A stretch of 64,000 bases of DNA from Rhinopomastus cyanomelas (GCA_013400115.1 VXBP01010393.1:310001-374000); one strand, 5' to 3'. Shown: positions 21,201 to 31,371, numbered from the stretch's first letter. Numbers and translations are program-made. Notes: generated from the letters alone by a model not told the origin.

Positions 21201-24200
21201 GACTTCTCGGCCCCCAAGGGCAACGTCTTCGTCGACGACTTCTACTACGATTACAACTTCATCACCTTCCACGAGGACCTCTCCTACGACCCTTTCGTGG
21301 AGGGGGAGACCCCAGGCGAGGGGCAGCGGCCGGCGCCGGGCGCCCGCGATGTGGGGGGCTCGCAGGAGGCACCTGCCGGGGTCCCGCACACGGTCAGCCC
21401 GGGGCGAGGGGCGAGCGAGGACCGTGGAGCGCCCGCTGGAGCCGACACGCCTGCTCCCGTGCCCGGGCAGCCTGGGGGTCCGGCCACAGAGCACCGCACG
21501 CGCCAGGGCCCCGTGGAGGTGGGCGCAGCCGCTCCCACGGAGGAGGAGGAGCGCCCAGCGCCTGCACCCCCCTTCGAGGAGCACCCACCCCCCCAGGGCA
21601 CAGGGAGCCACGATCCTGGTAACAGGCGGCAGCACCCAGCCCTGGCTGCACCCGGAGGAGCTGTGCCCACGGGGATGGGGCTCGGGCAGGAGCCCCCGGG
21701 CCCTGGCCTTGCTCCCTGGGCCCCCTCCCTGGCCCATCCCTCCCCAGCACAGCCCACTGGCCAGGGCAGTGCCGGCACCAAAACGTCACACAGCCAGGGA
21801 GGGCCGGGGAGCCGCAGCGAGGGGCATGTGGGCACCGAGGGGCCGGGTGACACCAGCCGCGAGCAGCACCCTGTGCCGGGCACTGCGGGAGGAGGCTGGA
21901 GGGAGACAGGTCTTGTCTTCCCCGGTGGTGCCGCCGGTGCTGCCGCTGAGCCCGAGGAGCAGGAGGGGCAGGCAGCCGTGCCAGCGGGCACACGCGCAGC
22001 CCTGGTGGCCACCCCGCAAGCCCATGGGACAGAGAGGGCAGATCTTGCCTTCCCCACCCCACAGGGACTGGGGTGGGAGAGGGGAAGGGGTGCTGGCAGC
22101 ACCCATCCCGTGGGCAGTCCCTATCCTGTGGGTGCTGTCGGGGTTCCCACAGGGTACTGGCCAGAGCCCCACAGCCCCACGTGGCCAACCTCAACTCCTG
22201 TGGTGGCCTCGACAGCCCGGCCAGTGTCCTTGTTCGCCACTGTGCCCGGGCCGGCCACCCGGCTCACCTCCAGCAGCCTGACCCAGCAGGATGCCCCAGT
22301 GCCAGCCGTGCCCATGGCCCCAGCTCACAGCCCTCCTGTGGCCCCAACCAGAGGGTCACCCCCTGAGCCCGCTCTGGCCTGGGGGACCGTGGGGGTGTCC
22401 CAGCCCCCGGAGCCGGTGTCGCCCCGTGCGCTGCAGGGCTCCTGGGGGGTCCTGCCCAGCAGCACCCTGCCAGGGGACGGCCCGTCATGGGCAACCCCAG
22501 GGCCGTCTGCCTTCGGCAATGCGGAGCCCGCGCCACCCCAGCCCGTCCCTGCGCCCCCGCCGCCCTGGGAAGAGGAAGGGATGGAGGAGGAGGAGGCTTC
22601 GCTGCCATCGTCGGCCAACATGGTGGCCACCGCGATGCCCAGCTGGGAGGTCGGGAGCTGGAGCGAGGTAGGTGCTGCTCCTGTTACAAGCCACATGCGG
22701 CCAGTACGGAGCTGACTGGCCCCTCTCCGGGCATCGCCCTGGTGGGGAAGGGCCGAGGGGGCTGGGGCTGCTCGAGGTCCCGTCTGACACGGTGCTGCGG
22801 GGCCCCGGCGGTGGCCGTGCGGCCGGCTCAGCGCCCCGTGTCGCGTGGCAGTGCTCGGTGACGTGCGGCGTGGGGGCGACCTGGAGGACCGTGCGCTGCA
22901 GCAGCGGCCGCGACGACGGCTGCGCTGCGGCCAGCAAGCCCGTCCCTGCCCGGCGCTGCTCGCCGGGGCCCTGCGCCGCGTGGCGCCCGGGCAGCTGGAG
23001 CAAGGTGAGCAGGGCCCCTGCACCCCCGGAGGGGATGGATGGGGGGAAGGCGGCGGGAGCTGGGGCTCTGGAGCTGGGAAACGGAGCCTGAGGGGTGACC
23101 CCACGGGTGTTGATCAGTGTGGGAAGGGTGGGTGTCAAGAGGAGGGAGCCAGGCTCTGCTCAGGGGCACCCAGTGACAGGACAGGGGGCAGTGGGTGTGA
23201 GCTGGAGCAGAGGCTGCTCTGGGCAGCCAGGTGAATCCAGCAGGGTCGGTGGTGGGGAACGTCCGTCCTTGCTCTGGGGGCTCCTGTTTTTGGGGTCGAG
23301 AGCGTTGCTGTCGCAGCTGGGAACCGGTGGGTGGGTGGTGCTGGTGGACTTGGAGCTGCGTGGACTTGTCTGTGGCTTGCGCTGGAGGAGGAGATGGAGG
23401 TTGAGTGTCACCTCAGTCCTGGCCGAGGCAGAGCCTGTCTCTGGGGTCCCCTCTGGCCAGAGGGCTCCCCCGCAGCAGCCCTTGCAGCCCACCCCGGTGT
23501 GATGCTCGCGCTGCCTCCCAGTGCTCCAGGAGCTGTGGCGGGGGCACGAAGGTTCGGGACGTGCACTGCGTGGACGCCAGGGACCAGAGGCTGCTGCGGC
23601 CCTTCCACTGCCGGGCTGTGCCCTACAAGCCCCCCGAGGAGCTGCCCTGCCAGAGCGGCCCCTGCCTGGGCTGGTACACGTCCTCCTGGCGAGAGGTAGG
23701 GGCTGCTGGGGATGGGCCGCGCGCAGCGGCGCGAGCTTGGTCACCTCTCTTCTGCCTGGAAGCACCGTTGCCCGGCCCTTGGCTGCCCGGGGTGGATGCT
23801 CGTAGCTGGGCAAGTGGAGGCCAGCAGGGGCTGAGCTGCCTGCAGCCATCTGACTCCCTGGGCACCCCTGACCGCTTCATCGGGGGCTGATGGTTGAACT
23901 GACAGGGGAGCTGCAGAGCAGAGAGCAGGAAGAAGCTGCTGGTGCTGAGGGTGGGGAGAGCCTGGCTCACGGTGCTCAGAGAGGTGGGAGAAGCCCCACC
24001 CCAGCACCATCCCAGGGCATTTTGGTCCTTGGGGCTCTCAGCCCCCGCTCAGGGCTGGGGGTGGCACCCAAGCCATTGCAGGGCAGGGCTCAGGCTGCCT
24101 CTCCTCGCCTCTGGCATCACGGCAGCTGCTTGCAGGGGGTCTGCTGGGTCCCTTGAGAGCCCCCCGGCCAGCTCTGAGCCCCACGGAGGGGTCCAGCAGC

Positions 24201-27200
24201 CGGCAGCAGCAGAGCCACATGCAGGCGCTGCAGCTGGGAGGCGGGTGGCCCCCTGCGGGCTCTCAGGGTGGCTTTGTGGGGGGCTCTGTGACGCCCCCCA
24301 TCCCTGCCTCGTGTCCTGGCAGTGCTCGGAGTCCTGCGGCGGTGGGGAGCAGGAGCGGCTGGTGACCTGCCCGGAGCCGGGCCGCTGCGAGGAGACCCTG
24401 CGGCCCAACACCACCCGTCCCTGCAACACACATCCCTGCACCACCTGGGTGGTGGGCTCCTGGGGGGAGGTGAGTGGCCACCGCGGCTCTCGCAAGGGGG
24501 CTGCTGCGCCAGTGGGCTCCTGGGGGGAGGTGAGTGGCCACCGCCGCTCTCGCGAGGGGGCTGCTGCACCAAGTGTGAGGAGCGAGGGTGACCCTCGACC
24601 TCTGCCCCAGACTGGGAGCTGCCGCAGCAGAACCTCCGGGGGGCTGGTGTTGCTGGCGGGGGCTGGCGCTGGGGGTGGCTCAGCGGGATGCAGCCGCGGC
24701 GCCGACGGGGCTGCTCTGTGCCCTCAGTGCACGGCCCCCTGCGGCGGGGGCATCCAGCGGCGCCAGGTCAAGTGCATCGACACCAAGTCGGGGCTGGCCG
24801 AGGAGGACAGCGGCCTCTGCGCCCACGAGCCCCGGCCCGAGGGCACCCAGAAGTGCAACCTGCAGGACTGCGGGAGCTCCGACTCAGGTAAGGGGCCGTC
24901 CCGCCTGTCCCGGGAGCCGGTGGCTTGGCCCTCGGCGTGGTTGTGGGGTCAGGGCTGTGGGGGTGCTGCTGTGGCAGACCCCTGCTAAGGAGTCGTCCCC
25001 GGGCAGCTCGCAGCTCGCCCTCCTTCAGCAGCCTTGTGGAGGAGCGGGGCAGCATCCTCCATCACCATCCTCTGCTGCGGCTGGAGACGCTTTTCCCGGC
25101 ATCAGGGAATCACAGCTGGGCTGGGCTGGGCTGAGGGGACCTTCCCAGCTCCTCCCGTGCCAGCCCCGGCCCTGGGCAGGGCCATCCCCAGCCAGAGCAG
25201 GTGCTCAGAGCCCCCAGGGCCAGCCTGCCCTGGGACGGTGCCAGCGATGGGGCTTCTCCCACCTCTGGGCTGCGGTGCGCCGGAGGAGCAGGCACGAGGC
25301 AGGGTGGGGAGCACCGCACAAGCAGCCGGTGCTGGCTGCGCCGAGGAGAGTCGCGAGCAGGAAGGGAAAACCGGTGACCCCGCTGCAGAGCCGTGGGGAG
25401 AGGGAGGAGGTGTTTTACCCCCGGGTTGTGCAAGGCTGGCTTGGCCAATCCATAATGAGGTGGGAACGTTCCGAGCAGCCGGCGCTCGAGGGGCCGAGTG
25501 AGGGTCTTCCCTGGCACTGGTGGGAGTGGGACGTCCTGGTGTCCCGAGGCACCGGCAAAGGGGGCAGCTCTGCTCGGCTACTCCGGCTGCAGCCACGGGC
25601 TCTCCCTTGGCTTCTGCTCCTGCCTTCCCTCAGAGAGCTGCTTGCCCTGGCATCAGACACCGGTGGGCTGCAAGGGTGGGCGGCCTCTGGAAGGAAAAGC
25701 CCCGTCAGCAGGGGTTGGGTGCCGCTGGCAGCAGCGGTGACTCGATCGTCAGCATCAGCTCCTTAATGGGTGTGAGAGCAGATCTGGCTGCCCAGAAGGA
25801 AGCAGCTGACCCTCCGCGGGGTTGTGGAACAGAGGGGACTGAGGGATGGAGCGGGGCTGGAGAGCAGGGTGGGTGCTGAGCAGGGCACAGGAGCTGGCCC
25901 CACAGCTGCCCCACACCTCGGGGCAGCTGCCACTTCGCAGCCTGGGGCAGCTGCCCTCATCCTTTCAGCTCTTTGGGCTCTTCTAGCCCCTGGTTTGGAG
26001 ACCCCCCCAGCCCCTGTTTTGGACAATCCCCAGCGCCAATTCTGGAGACACCCCCTCGGCCCCTGTTGTGGAGACCCTCGGTCCCCAGAAGCGCAGCCTT
26101 TGGTTGATTTGGACTGGGAGCCTGCGAGCGCTGGCCCTGGGACGCTCTTAGCCGTCGAGCGGCTCGTTGAGCGGCTCCTTTCCGACGGGACCCTCCTGCC
26201 TTCGAGAGCCTGCGGTCAGCTCAGCGGTTAGGAAACGATTAGTCAGCCCCGCTCCAGGGGCGATGAGCAGTCCCCGCTGGGCAAGGGGGGGTTTCCGTGC
26301 CGGGCCGGGCAGAGGCTCCCAGAAAGGTTCCAGTCCCAGCTCCAGCCCTTCCCTGGCCTCTGCAGGGTCTCTGCTGCAGGGTTAGCGCGGGCTGGAGTGA
26401 TTCATGTGTTTACGGTGGAAGCCGGGAGCCTCCTCCCTCCGCAGCGAGGCCGGCGTGGCCGCGGGGTTGTGTTTGGAGCCATCGTGTTCTCGCCGGACAG
26501 ACAACCCCGGCAGCGTTTAAACGTGAGACCCAGATGGGTTTGTGATGGGGCTGGGCCGGGTCCAGCACAAGAAGCATCTCGCCGGCTGCCGGCTCTTCCC
26601 TGCAGGGGGAGGTCGGGATTAGCGGGAGCCAGAAGCCGGGTTGTGAGCTAATCGGTGGCCAGAGAGGTTATTTTTAACTGGCTCTTTCACAGCTGCATCC
26701 AGCTGTGAGCAGGGGAGATAAGCTTGGCCTGTCCTTAGATGGCTCCTGTGGGGCACCCACGCGATGCCCCGGCTCAGCCGAGGCGCTCGGAGGCTCCCAG
26801 CTCCGGCGCAGCAGGATCCGCCTGGGGATCCGCTGGCAGCGCCGCTCTCACCCGCAGAGCAGCGGCTCCTCGCTGGTGTCGGAGGGCCAGGGGGACGTTG
26901 GTGACCTCCCGGCAGCACAGCCTGGCTGGTGGCGTCGGGAACGGATCTGCCGCACCTCGGGCAGGGCTGCCGGGCTGCTCGGGGCTGGCTGAGGCTCAGG
27001 AGGGCCGGTTGCCAGCTGACCTGCAGCCAAGCCCGAGCAGAGCTCACCCCGCTGGCGGCCGCTCCTCTGGCCGCAGCGTTTCTTGTAGCTCAGGCAGCTG
27101 GAAGACGCTCCCCCCGCGGCGCTCGTGGCCCTGCTGGAGCGCTAGAGGCTGGTCCGGGGCCAGCGCAGAGGAGCGGAGCCGGGCAGCAGCTCCCACGCGA

Positions 27201-29415
27201 GAGCCCAGAGCGCAGGGCTGGGCGCTTTCGAACACGAGAGCAGCAGCTGCCTTGTGGTGGAGGAGGAGGAGATGCTGGTGGGAACCGGCTGCAGCTGCCC
27301 TGCTGCTGCGGAGCTGCTGGCTCTGCCTGCACTGTGGCTTTGGGGCAGACGCAGCGCTGGTGGGGGAACGACCCCGGTCGGGGCTGAGCCCGTGGGGTCT
27401 GCTCGTCGTGGGAGCTGGTGTGCGATGGTGTGGCCAGCAGCACCGGGCCAGGGGTGGTCCCCCTGTACTGGGCACTGGGGAGGCCCCACCTCACATCCTG
27501 GGGTCACTGCCAGAAGGACATGAAGGGGCTGGAGCGAGGCCAGAGAAGGGCAGTGGGGCTGGGGAAGGGTCTCCTTAGCGCAGGACTGCACGCTCGGTGT
27601 GGAAGCAGCCTTTGCTCTTCACGGTGGGCAGATGGTTCTCCTGAGGCACTGGGAGATGGTTCCCCATAGGCACTGGGAGCTGCTTCTCCTCCATCACTGG
27701 GAGATGCTTCTCCTTCAGCTGGAAAATACTTGTCCAGTGGTGGGAGGTGGTTCTTCTGAGGCACTTGGAGCTGCTTCCCCTCTGAAGGCAGGAGATGATC
27801 CTCCCAAGACACTGGGAGCTGCTTCTCCTGCAGGGGTGGCAGTGCTGCTCCTGCCCGGTGCCCGCCGCGCCCCAGGGAGGGCACTCCGGGCCGGGAGGCC
27901 GGGCTAACAGAGGCTCCGCTGGCCGCTGGCTCCCAGAGCGCCGCGGAGGGCCAGCAGCTCAGGCTGCGGTTTCGAGCGGTTCCTGGCGCGGAGCGGCGCG
28001 CGGGCTCCGGCGAGGGCTCGGGGCGACGGGCAAGCAGCCGCGGCGAGCGGGTCGCACGGGAGCGGGGTCAGCTCTCGGAAGAGCTGTCGGACGGAGCGGC
28101 CGGTGCGGCTTCCCCTGCCCGGGGCCGGATTCCAGGGAGGAGCCAGAGGCTCCTCCGAGGTTCTCAGACCTGAGCCCGACCCCGCTCACGCCCCGAGGAT
28201 GCGGGAGAGCGCCGAGCTCTCGGCTGCCGTCCCCTTCTCGTCCTGCGAGCGCTGCGGGTCCCTGCGGTCCGGGGTGAGCGGTCTGGAAGCCGTGTGCTGA
28301 GCCCGCGGAGCTGGGCACAGCTCAGCTGTGTGCTGGTGCTGCCAGCTGCAGGGGCAGGAGGGGGGCTTGTCGGGGCTGAACTGTCATTGTCCAGCTTTCC
28401 TCTCTCGCCCAGAGGTGTTCTAGGGTCCCTGCCTGAGCCCTCCCTGCCCTGCAGCAGGTGCTGTGGGAGCAGAGGTGCCTGTGTGCTAGCACGAAGGGCT
28501 CTGGGCTTCGGGGGATGCTGTGGGGAGCTGCAGGGATGCCCCAGAAGGTACCATCCTGCAGACCCCGGTGGAACCTCGCTGAGCAAAGCCTTCCCTTCCA
28601 GCGTGGCTGGCGGTGGAGCTGGGAGCTTCTGGGGCAAGTCCCCAGGAAGCGGGATCCCCAGGCTGTTTGCAGAGAGGAAACGCTCTGTGCAAACAGTTTG
28701 CTCAGCCCGCGACTGACTCAGCCGGGGCGGCCGGGCTGCCGTGGAGCTGGGTGCTGCTGCTTCCCAGAGCACAGCCCGACCGCTGGGTGCTTGTTCCGGA
28801 GACACCTGCAGGAAGCAGCCCTGGTGCTGCTGAGTCTCCAAACTCACGGCAGAGAGAAACGAGTCTGCACCTCGCTGCCGCCTTCTGCCCCCGCTGCGGG
28901 GAAGGGCTGGGCACTGGGAGCAGGCGGCGGGGCCGGGAGCTTCGTCTCCTCTCCCAGAGCTCCAGCACCGACTCTCCTCCCCGTGGAGCTAACCCTGGGC
29001 TCAGCCCTGCTCCTCTGAACGGTCTCTCCACCCTGGGGAGCTGCGGCAGGGCTGAGCTGGCAGCAGAGCTGCTCTTCCCGCTGGCAGTCAGAAACACCGA
29101 GGGTGCCCGATGCCCGGCTGGGGGTGGGCTCTGCACTCGCTGAGGTCTCTCCTTGTCTCTGCCCACCCCTCACCGCTTTCCTCACCAGACACCCACGGGT
29201 GCTGGCACTAACCGTCTGCTTGCCCTCTCCCCTCCCCTCCAGGCTTCATCTGCGAGCGCGACCGCCTGACCTTCGCCTTCTGCCAGACCCTGCGCCTCCT
29301 GGGCAGGTGCCACCTCCCGACCGTCCACCTGCAGTGCTGCCGCAGCTGCCGCCAGCACGGGCATCGCGCGGCCGCCGGCCGGGACCGTGGGGACGAGCGG
29401 GCCTCCAGGAGGTGA
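6293..29415 (+). CDS. ADAMTS7: ADAMTS7, secreted metalloprotease with thrombospondin repeats; exons 2-24
   Basis: Twenty-three coding exons, all GT-AG and in phase: 6293-6645, 8550-8721, 9369-9565, 10427-10510, 10986-11110, 11725-11874, 12844-12987, 14918-15062, 15177-15269, 15535-15680, 15775-15944, 16092-16225, 17619-17739, 17986-18230, 19187-19328, 19756-19882, 20369-20582, 20910-22667, 22852-23004, 23522-23695, 24323-24469, 24728-24887 and 29243-29415 (TGA). They give about 1,774 residues without the signal-peptide exon; human ADAMTS7 is about 1,690 in all. Order: prodomain, furin site, zinc protease, disintegrin-like, TSP1, Cys-rich, spacer, three TSP1, mucin-like exon, four TSP1, PLAC. 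The mucin exon and eight TSP1 repeats restrict it to ADAMTS7 or ADAMTS12; segment matches (VDDFYYDYNF, ETLGLSHVAGMCQPH) favour ADAMTS7. Known role: cleaves COMP and other matrix proteins and affects vascular smooth muscle migration. No inactivating change is seen. Confidence 0.97.
7995..8345 (-). repeat. CR1 LINE 3' fragment in ADAMTS7 intron 2
   Basis: Inverted CR1. It runs from 'tccagggtcatcaggtccag' through 'ccaggggtggggactccacc' and 'cttcttcctcagatccag' into the 5'-ward body at about 8345. It is of the same type as the + copies at 660 and 39640. Confidence 0.82.
8953..9252 (+). repeat. 74-bp minisatellite made of CR1 3' tail units (about 4 copies)
   Basis: Four head-to-tail copies of a roughly 74-bp unit start near 8954, 9028, 9102 and 9175. 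The unit reads 'ccccaatggctggatctggg', then a 'cctgctggggcagggg' block, then 'ctggactgggtgac' and a 'gaggtccct' end. This is the CR1 3'-terminal segment. Copies are nearly identical. It lies in ADAMTS7 intron 3, about 120 bp before exon 4. Confidence 0.88.
11112..11160. repeat. ADAMTS7: 24-bp direct duplication after exon 6 donor
   Basis: Two perfect copies of a unit beginning 'ggggtgtccccggccggctt' lie immediately behind the ADAMTS7 exon 6 donor. They may affect intron secondary structure, but no function is visible. Confidence 0.8.
11889..11931. repeat. ADAMTS7: (CCT)n microsatellite
   Basis: About 14 CCT triplets follow the ADAMTS7 exon 7 donor by 15 bases, forming a polypyrimidine run on the + strand. 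A length-polymorphic site is likely. Confidence 0.9.
12465..12715 (-). repeat. CR1 LINE 3' end with duplicated tail
   Basis: Inverted CR1 in ADAMTS7 intron 7. The tail segment (gggaagggacc... to ...ggatccagtc) occurs twice, starting near 12475 and 12546, before the body continues with 'ggagactccacaagccctgg'. This is a two-copy version of the amplification seen at 8953. A short + strand CR1 tail is also visible at 12228-12262. Confidence 0.8.
13615..14036 (+). repeat. CR1 LINE 3' end in ADAMTS7 intron 8
   Basis: Well-preserved plus-oriented CR1 of about 420 bp. It has 'gagctgggaaaaaggagcc', 'gatcaatatgggaagggtgg', the 'agtgacaggacaaggggca' segment and a terminus 'gtgagtctgtgattctgtga'. Confidence 0.92.
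14918..16225 (+). other. ADAMTS7: ADAMTS7 disintegrin-like, first TSP1 and Cys-rich start (exons 9-13)
   Basis: Exons 9-10 encode the disintegrin-like module (WGLCLDDPP, PGVLYDVAHQCRLQYG, VCHTLWCTVGSTCHSKLDAA). Exon 11 carries the central TSP1 repeat (GGWSSWGSWASCSRSCGAGV, AERQC) with its WxxW pattern intact. Exons 12-13 begin the Cys-rich domain (YGGRYCLGERKRFRICN; NPCELHCRPEDEYFAEKLRD; LCINGICK). Confidence 0.93.
16290..16718 (+). repeat. CR1 LINE 3' end with duplicated segments in ADAMTS7 intron 13
   Basis: Plus-oriented CR1 starting 65 bp after exon 13. Two parts are doubled. A segment with 'gaggttccacgtcagtgtg' occurs at about 16322 and 16420. The 3' tail (ctggatctgggggaycctgc... to ...aaccc/ctgaca) occurs at about 16554 and 16630. 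This is the third local case of CR1 tail duplication. Confidence 0.88.
17808..17928. repeat. ADAMTS7: 22-bp minisatellite, about 5 copies, in ADAMTS7 intron 14
   Basis: Tandem units of 'gggatgctggcacccactct' with 1-3 extra G's, the last two ending 'acctg'. The array takes up half of a 246-bp intron between exons 14 and 15, so copy number could change the intron length noticeably. Confidence 0.9.
19662..19733 (+). repeat. ADAMTS7: CR1 3' tail fragment just before exon 17
   Basis: A plus-oriented CR1 tail ('ctcctgctggggcagggggt', then a decayed 'gatccctgacgcccc' and 'tgctgtgac') ends about 22 bp upstream of ADAMTS7 exon 17. It therefore lies in or next to the branch-point region. Confidence 0.65.
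20910..22667 (+). other. ADAMTS7: ADAMTS7 exon 19: 1,758-bp mucin/proteoglycan-like exon
   Basis: A single open exon of 586 codons finishes TSP1-4 and then encodes a Pro/Ser/Thr/Gly/Glu-rich stretch typical of the glycanated region of ADAMTS7 and ADAMTS12. A GSGSGSASREVFNE segment is a good chondroitin-sulfate acceptor candidate (acidic-flanked Ser-Gly pairs). It is followed by the conserved VFVDDFYYDYNFITFHEDLS block, after which similarity to other species is expected to be low. The exon ends at WEVGSWSE, the start of TSP1-5. No internal stop or clear internal repeat is seen. Confidence 0.93.
23020..23222 (+). repeat. CR1 LINE fragment, 3' truncated
   Basis: Plus-oriented CR1 in ADAMTS7 intron 20. 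It has 'gaaacggagcctgaggggtg', 'gtgttgatcagtgtgggaag' and 'cccagtgacaggacaggggg', stopping at 'ggagcagaggctgctctggg' without the usual 3' tail. Truncation at the 3' side is unusual for CR1 and implies a later deletion. Confidence 0.82.
24452..24571 (+). repeat. ADAMTS7: 60-bp tandem duplication spanning the ADAMTS7 exon 22 donor
   Basis: Two 60-bp copies, 24452-24511 and 24512-24571, differ at only a few positions. Each contains the last 18 bases of exon 22 (GSWGE codons) and the splice donor GAG|GTGAGT, at 24470 and 24530. The sequence between the donors is 60 bases, in frame and without a stop. Confidence 0.93.
27440..27575 (+). repeat. CR1 internal fragment
   Basis: Plus-oriented CR1 body piece with 'gtactgggcactggggaggc' and, further on, 'gaaggacatgaaggggctgg'. 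This corresponds to a region upstream of the 3' ends seen elsewhere in the window. Confidence 0.72.
27605..27840. repeat. Degenerate 32-bp minisatellite
   Basis: About seven diverged units of the form 'ggcactgggagctgcttctc' plus roughly 12 variable bases lie in tandem inside ADAMTS7 intron 23. The divergence between units suggests an old array. Confidence 0.75.
27880..28274 (+). promoter_or_regulatory. CpG-rich block with start codon and splice donor inside ADAMTS7 intron 23
   Basis: A strongly CpG-rich stretch about 1 kb before the last ADAMTS7 exon. An ATG at 28199 opens 25 codons (MRESAELSAAVPFSSCERCG...) ending directly at a GTGAGC donor at 28274. Splicing to ADAMTS7 exon 24 would not keep the PLAC frame. 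An internal promoter or an unannotated transcript is possible. The evidence is composition and motif only. Confidence 0.3.
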
Positions 29416-30397
29416 CGGGACCCTCGGAGGAGCCGCCAGGCCCGCGGCGGGTCCTGGAGCAACGTGGCGCAGGAGGCAGCGGGTGGCTCCACTCATTCAG
29501 TCGTGCTATCGTAACGGTGCTCGAGGCAGCGCTCTGGCGGGGCTGCGCCTGCCGGACCCTGCGTCGCGGTGGCGCGGGGAAGGGGACGCGCAGGCGCCCC
29601 CCGCTCGGGGCCAGACCTCTGCTCATGGTGCTATCTCTGACGTCGGCAGCCTCTCGGGGTAGGGTGCTGGCGGGCCAGCACAGAGCCCCGCGTCGGGGGC
29701 TTTACCTCTGCCGGGTGAGCGGCCAGCGTTCCGCCAGCAAAGCCGGCCCTGGGGTCAGGGGCGTGTTTCCCGGGGAGGGTTTGGGGCTTTCTGTGTCCGT
29801 GAGGGGCTCGAAGCTGGTGCCCTGTCTCTGTCTGTAAACGGTTGTGCGCTGGAGCCGGGCGGCCGTGCCGGTGCAGCGGAGCGCAGGGCAGCCCGTGGGT
29901 ACGGCGAGCGGCTTCGCGCTTGGCTACGGGGTTTTCCCCGGCTCCTTGCAGGCTACGTCCCCTTTTCCTGCTTCTGTGGGCTCCCCTCTGTGGAGCTGAT
30001 TCTCTTGACTAGAGTAGCCGGCGAGGGAGGGCGCAGCCCTGCGGGCTCTGGCGGTGCCCTCTCCTCATCCTCCTGCTGTTGGGTTGGTCCCCAGCAGCCC
30101 TAGGTAGGAACTCCCTTCTGCTCCGGAGGACACCCCGAAAGCTGGGAGACCGTGAAGGTGGATGGACCTCTGCTGGGGCCTCGGCGTCGCTGAAGGTGGG
30201 CTTTGTCCTGCCCCGGGCCGGCGGGAGCGTCCGGCCCCACGAGTCCTGTGTGCAGCCAGCTCGTGCCACGGCAGCCGCCGCTTCTCTGCTGGGGTCTCGC
30301 TCCCGCTTTTCTCTGCACCCCCCTCTCCCAGGCTGTACGAGGGGCCACCGCTGTGCTGGGGTTCCGCGGCTGTCGCTCACCAGTGTGGTCAATTAAA
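29416..30397 (+). terminator. ADAMTS7: Probable ADAMTS7 3' UTR with ATTAAA signal
   Basis: No AATAAA follows the ADAMTS7 stop closely. The first good hexamer is ATTAAA at 30392-30397, giving a UTR of about 0.98 kb of GC-rich sequence. An AATAAA at 34558-34563 is a more distant alternative. Confidence 0.4.
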
Positions 30398-31371
30398 CAG
30401 TTACTGGAGGAACTGGGAGGGTTTCATTACTTTCTCTCGCCCTTGGGGCTTCCCCCGAGGCGGCTGGGGCGCTGGCAGCAGTGGGGCGCTGGCAGCAGTG
30501 GGGCGCAGGCTGCGGTTGCTCTCAGCAGGCGGGAGCGGTCGGGCTGGCTCTGGGAGCCATTTGGAGCTGCCTTTTGCCCCCGGGGTTTGTGTGGTCCAGG
30601 TGCCAGCTGGGTCAGCGCTGGCAGCCCCCGGCGTCTCTCGGACCGAAGGGCCTCTGCCCCTGCTCTGGCTCTGCCGAGCGCTGCCGTGGCACCGCGGCCC
30701 GGGCCCCTCCTGCAGCAGCGGCCCCTGCGCAGGGTGGCACCCACAGCCGCGATGGGCCCGTGGGGTGGTCCTTCCCGCGGGATACCCAGCCAAACCTGCT
30801 GCACTGTGGGCAGCAGAGTCAGGACTGCAGCTGTGGGAAGGGCTGCTGCTGCTCCGCGAGTGCTTCAGCCTGGCCAGCCCCAAACCTCCGGGAAGGGGCT
30901 GCGCAACCCACCCCTAAGGGCTGAGCAGAGCCGGTTCCCAGACACCCGGACCCGGAGCAGCAGGGGTTAATGTGAAGCAGAAGGTTCCTGGTGGGCGCTG
31001 GGGCTGGAGGGGTCAGTGCCTCAGCGTGGGAATCTCTGCTCCCAGGGCGCTTCAGCTGGCTGGGAGCCTCCCGGGAGCCCACAGACCGTGCTCTAGGAAA
31101 TGATCGCGCACGTCCCGCGAAGTACCTGCCTCAGCTCCTTCGGGCCAGAGCCCTGCAGCTTGGGACAGGAAACGCGCGCGGCGGTGGGCCAGCAGCTCCA
31201 GCACCGGCACGGTCCCGCCTCTCCGGTGCTGCCATCTGGCTCTGTTAAGGATGGAAAAGCCACAGTGAGTCCCCCAGCTCCGCAGCTGCTGTCCTGCAGC
31301 CAGTCCCGCAGAGCAGAAGCCACCAGCAGCCGCTGCCCCGCGCTGCTCCCACCGAGAGCACGTCTGACCCA

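Larger units (their letters stand above)
24888..29242 (+). other. ADAMTS7: ADAMTS7 intron 23 (4.36 kb)
   Basis: The longest intron of the gene. It contains one short CR1 body fragment (27440-27575), a degenerate minisatellite (27605-27840) and a CpG-rich block (about 27880-28280, separate entry). I see no conserved protein-coding segment between exons 23 and 24. Confidence 0.7.
22852..29415 (+). other. ADAMTS7: ADAMTS7 TSP1 repeats 5-8 and PLAC domain (exons 20-24)
   Basis: Exons 20-23 complete TSP1-5 (CSVTCGVGATWRTVRCSSGR), TSP1-6 (CSRSCGGGTKVRDVHCVDAR), TSP1-7 (CSESCGGGEQERLVTCPEPG) and TSP1-8 (CTAPCGGGIQRRQVKCIDTK). The last exon, 29243-29415, encodes a PLAC domain (CERDRLTFAFCQTLRLLGRC, QCCRSC) and ends ERASRR. 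It is separated by a 4.36-kb intron, much the longest in the gene, but its phase (G|GC) and its sequence fit exactly. Confidence 0.93.

Noticed and set aside
6293..29415. ADAMTS12 as an alternative identity
   Set aside because: Same architecture, but the spacer, Cys-rich and DDFYYDYNF segments match ADAMTS7 as I know it, and MORF4L1 is its known neighbour.
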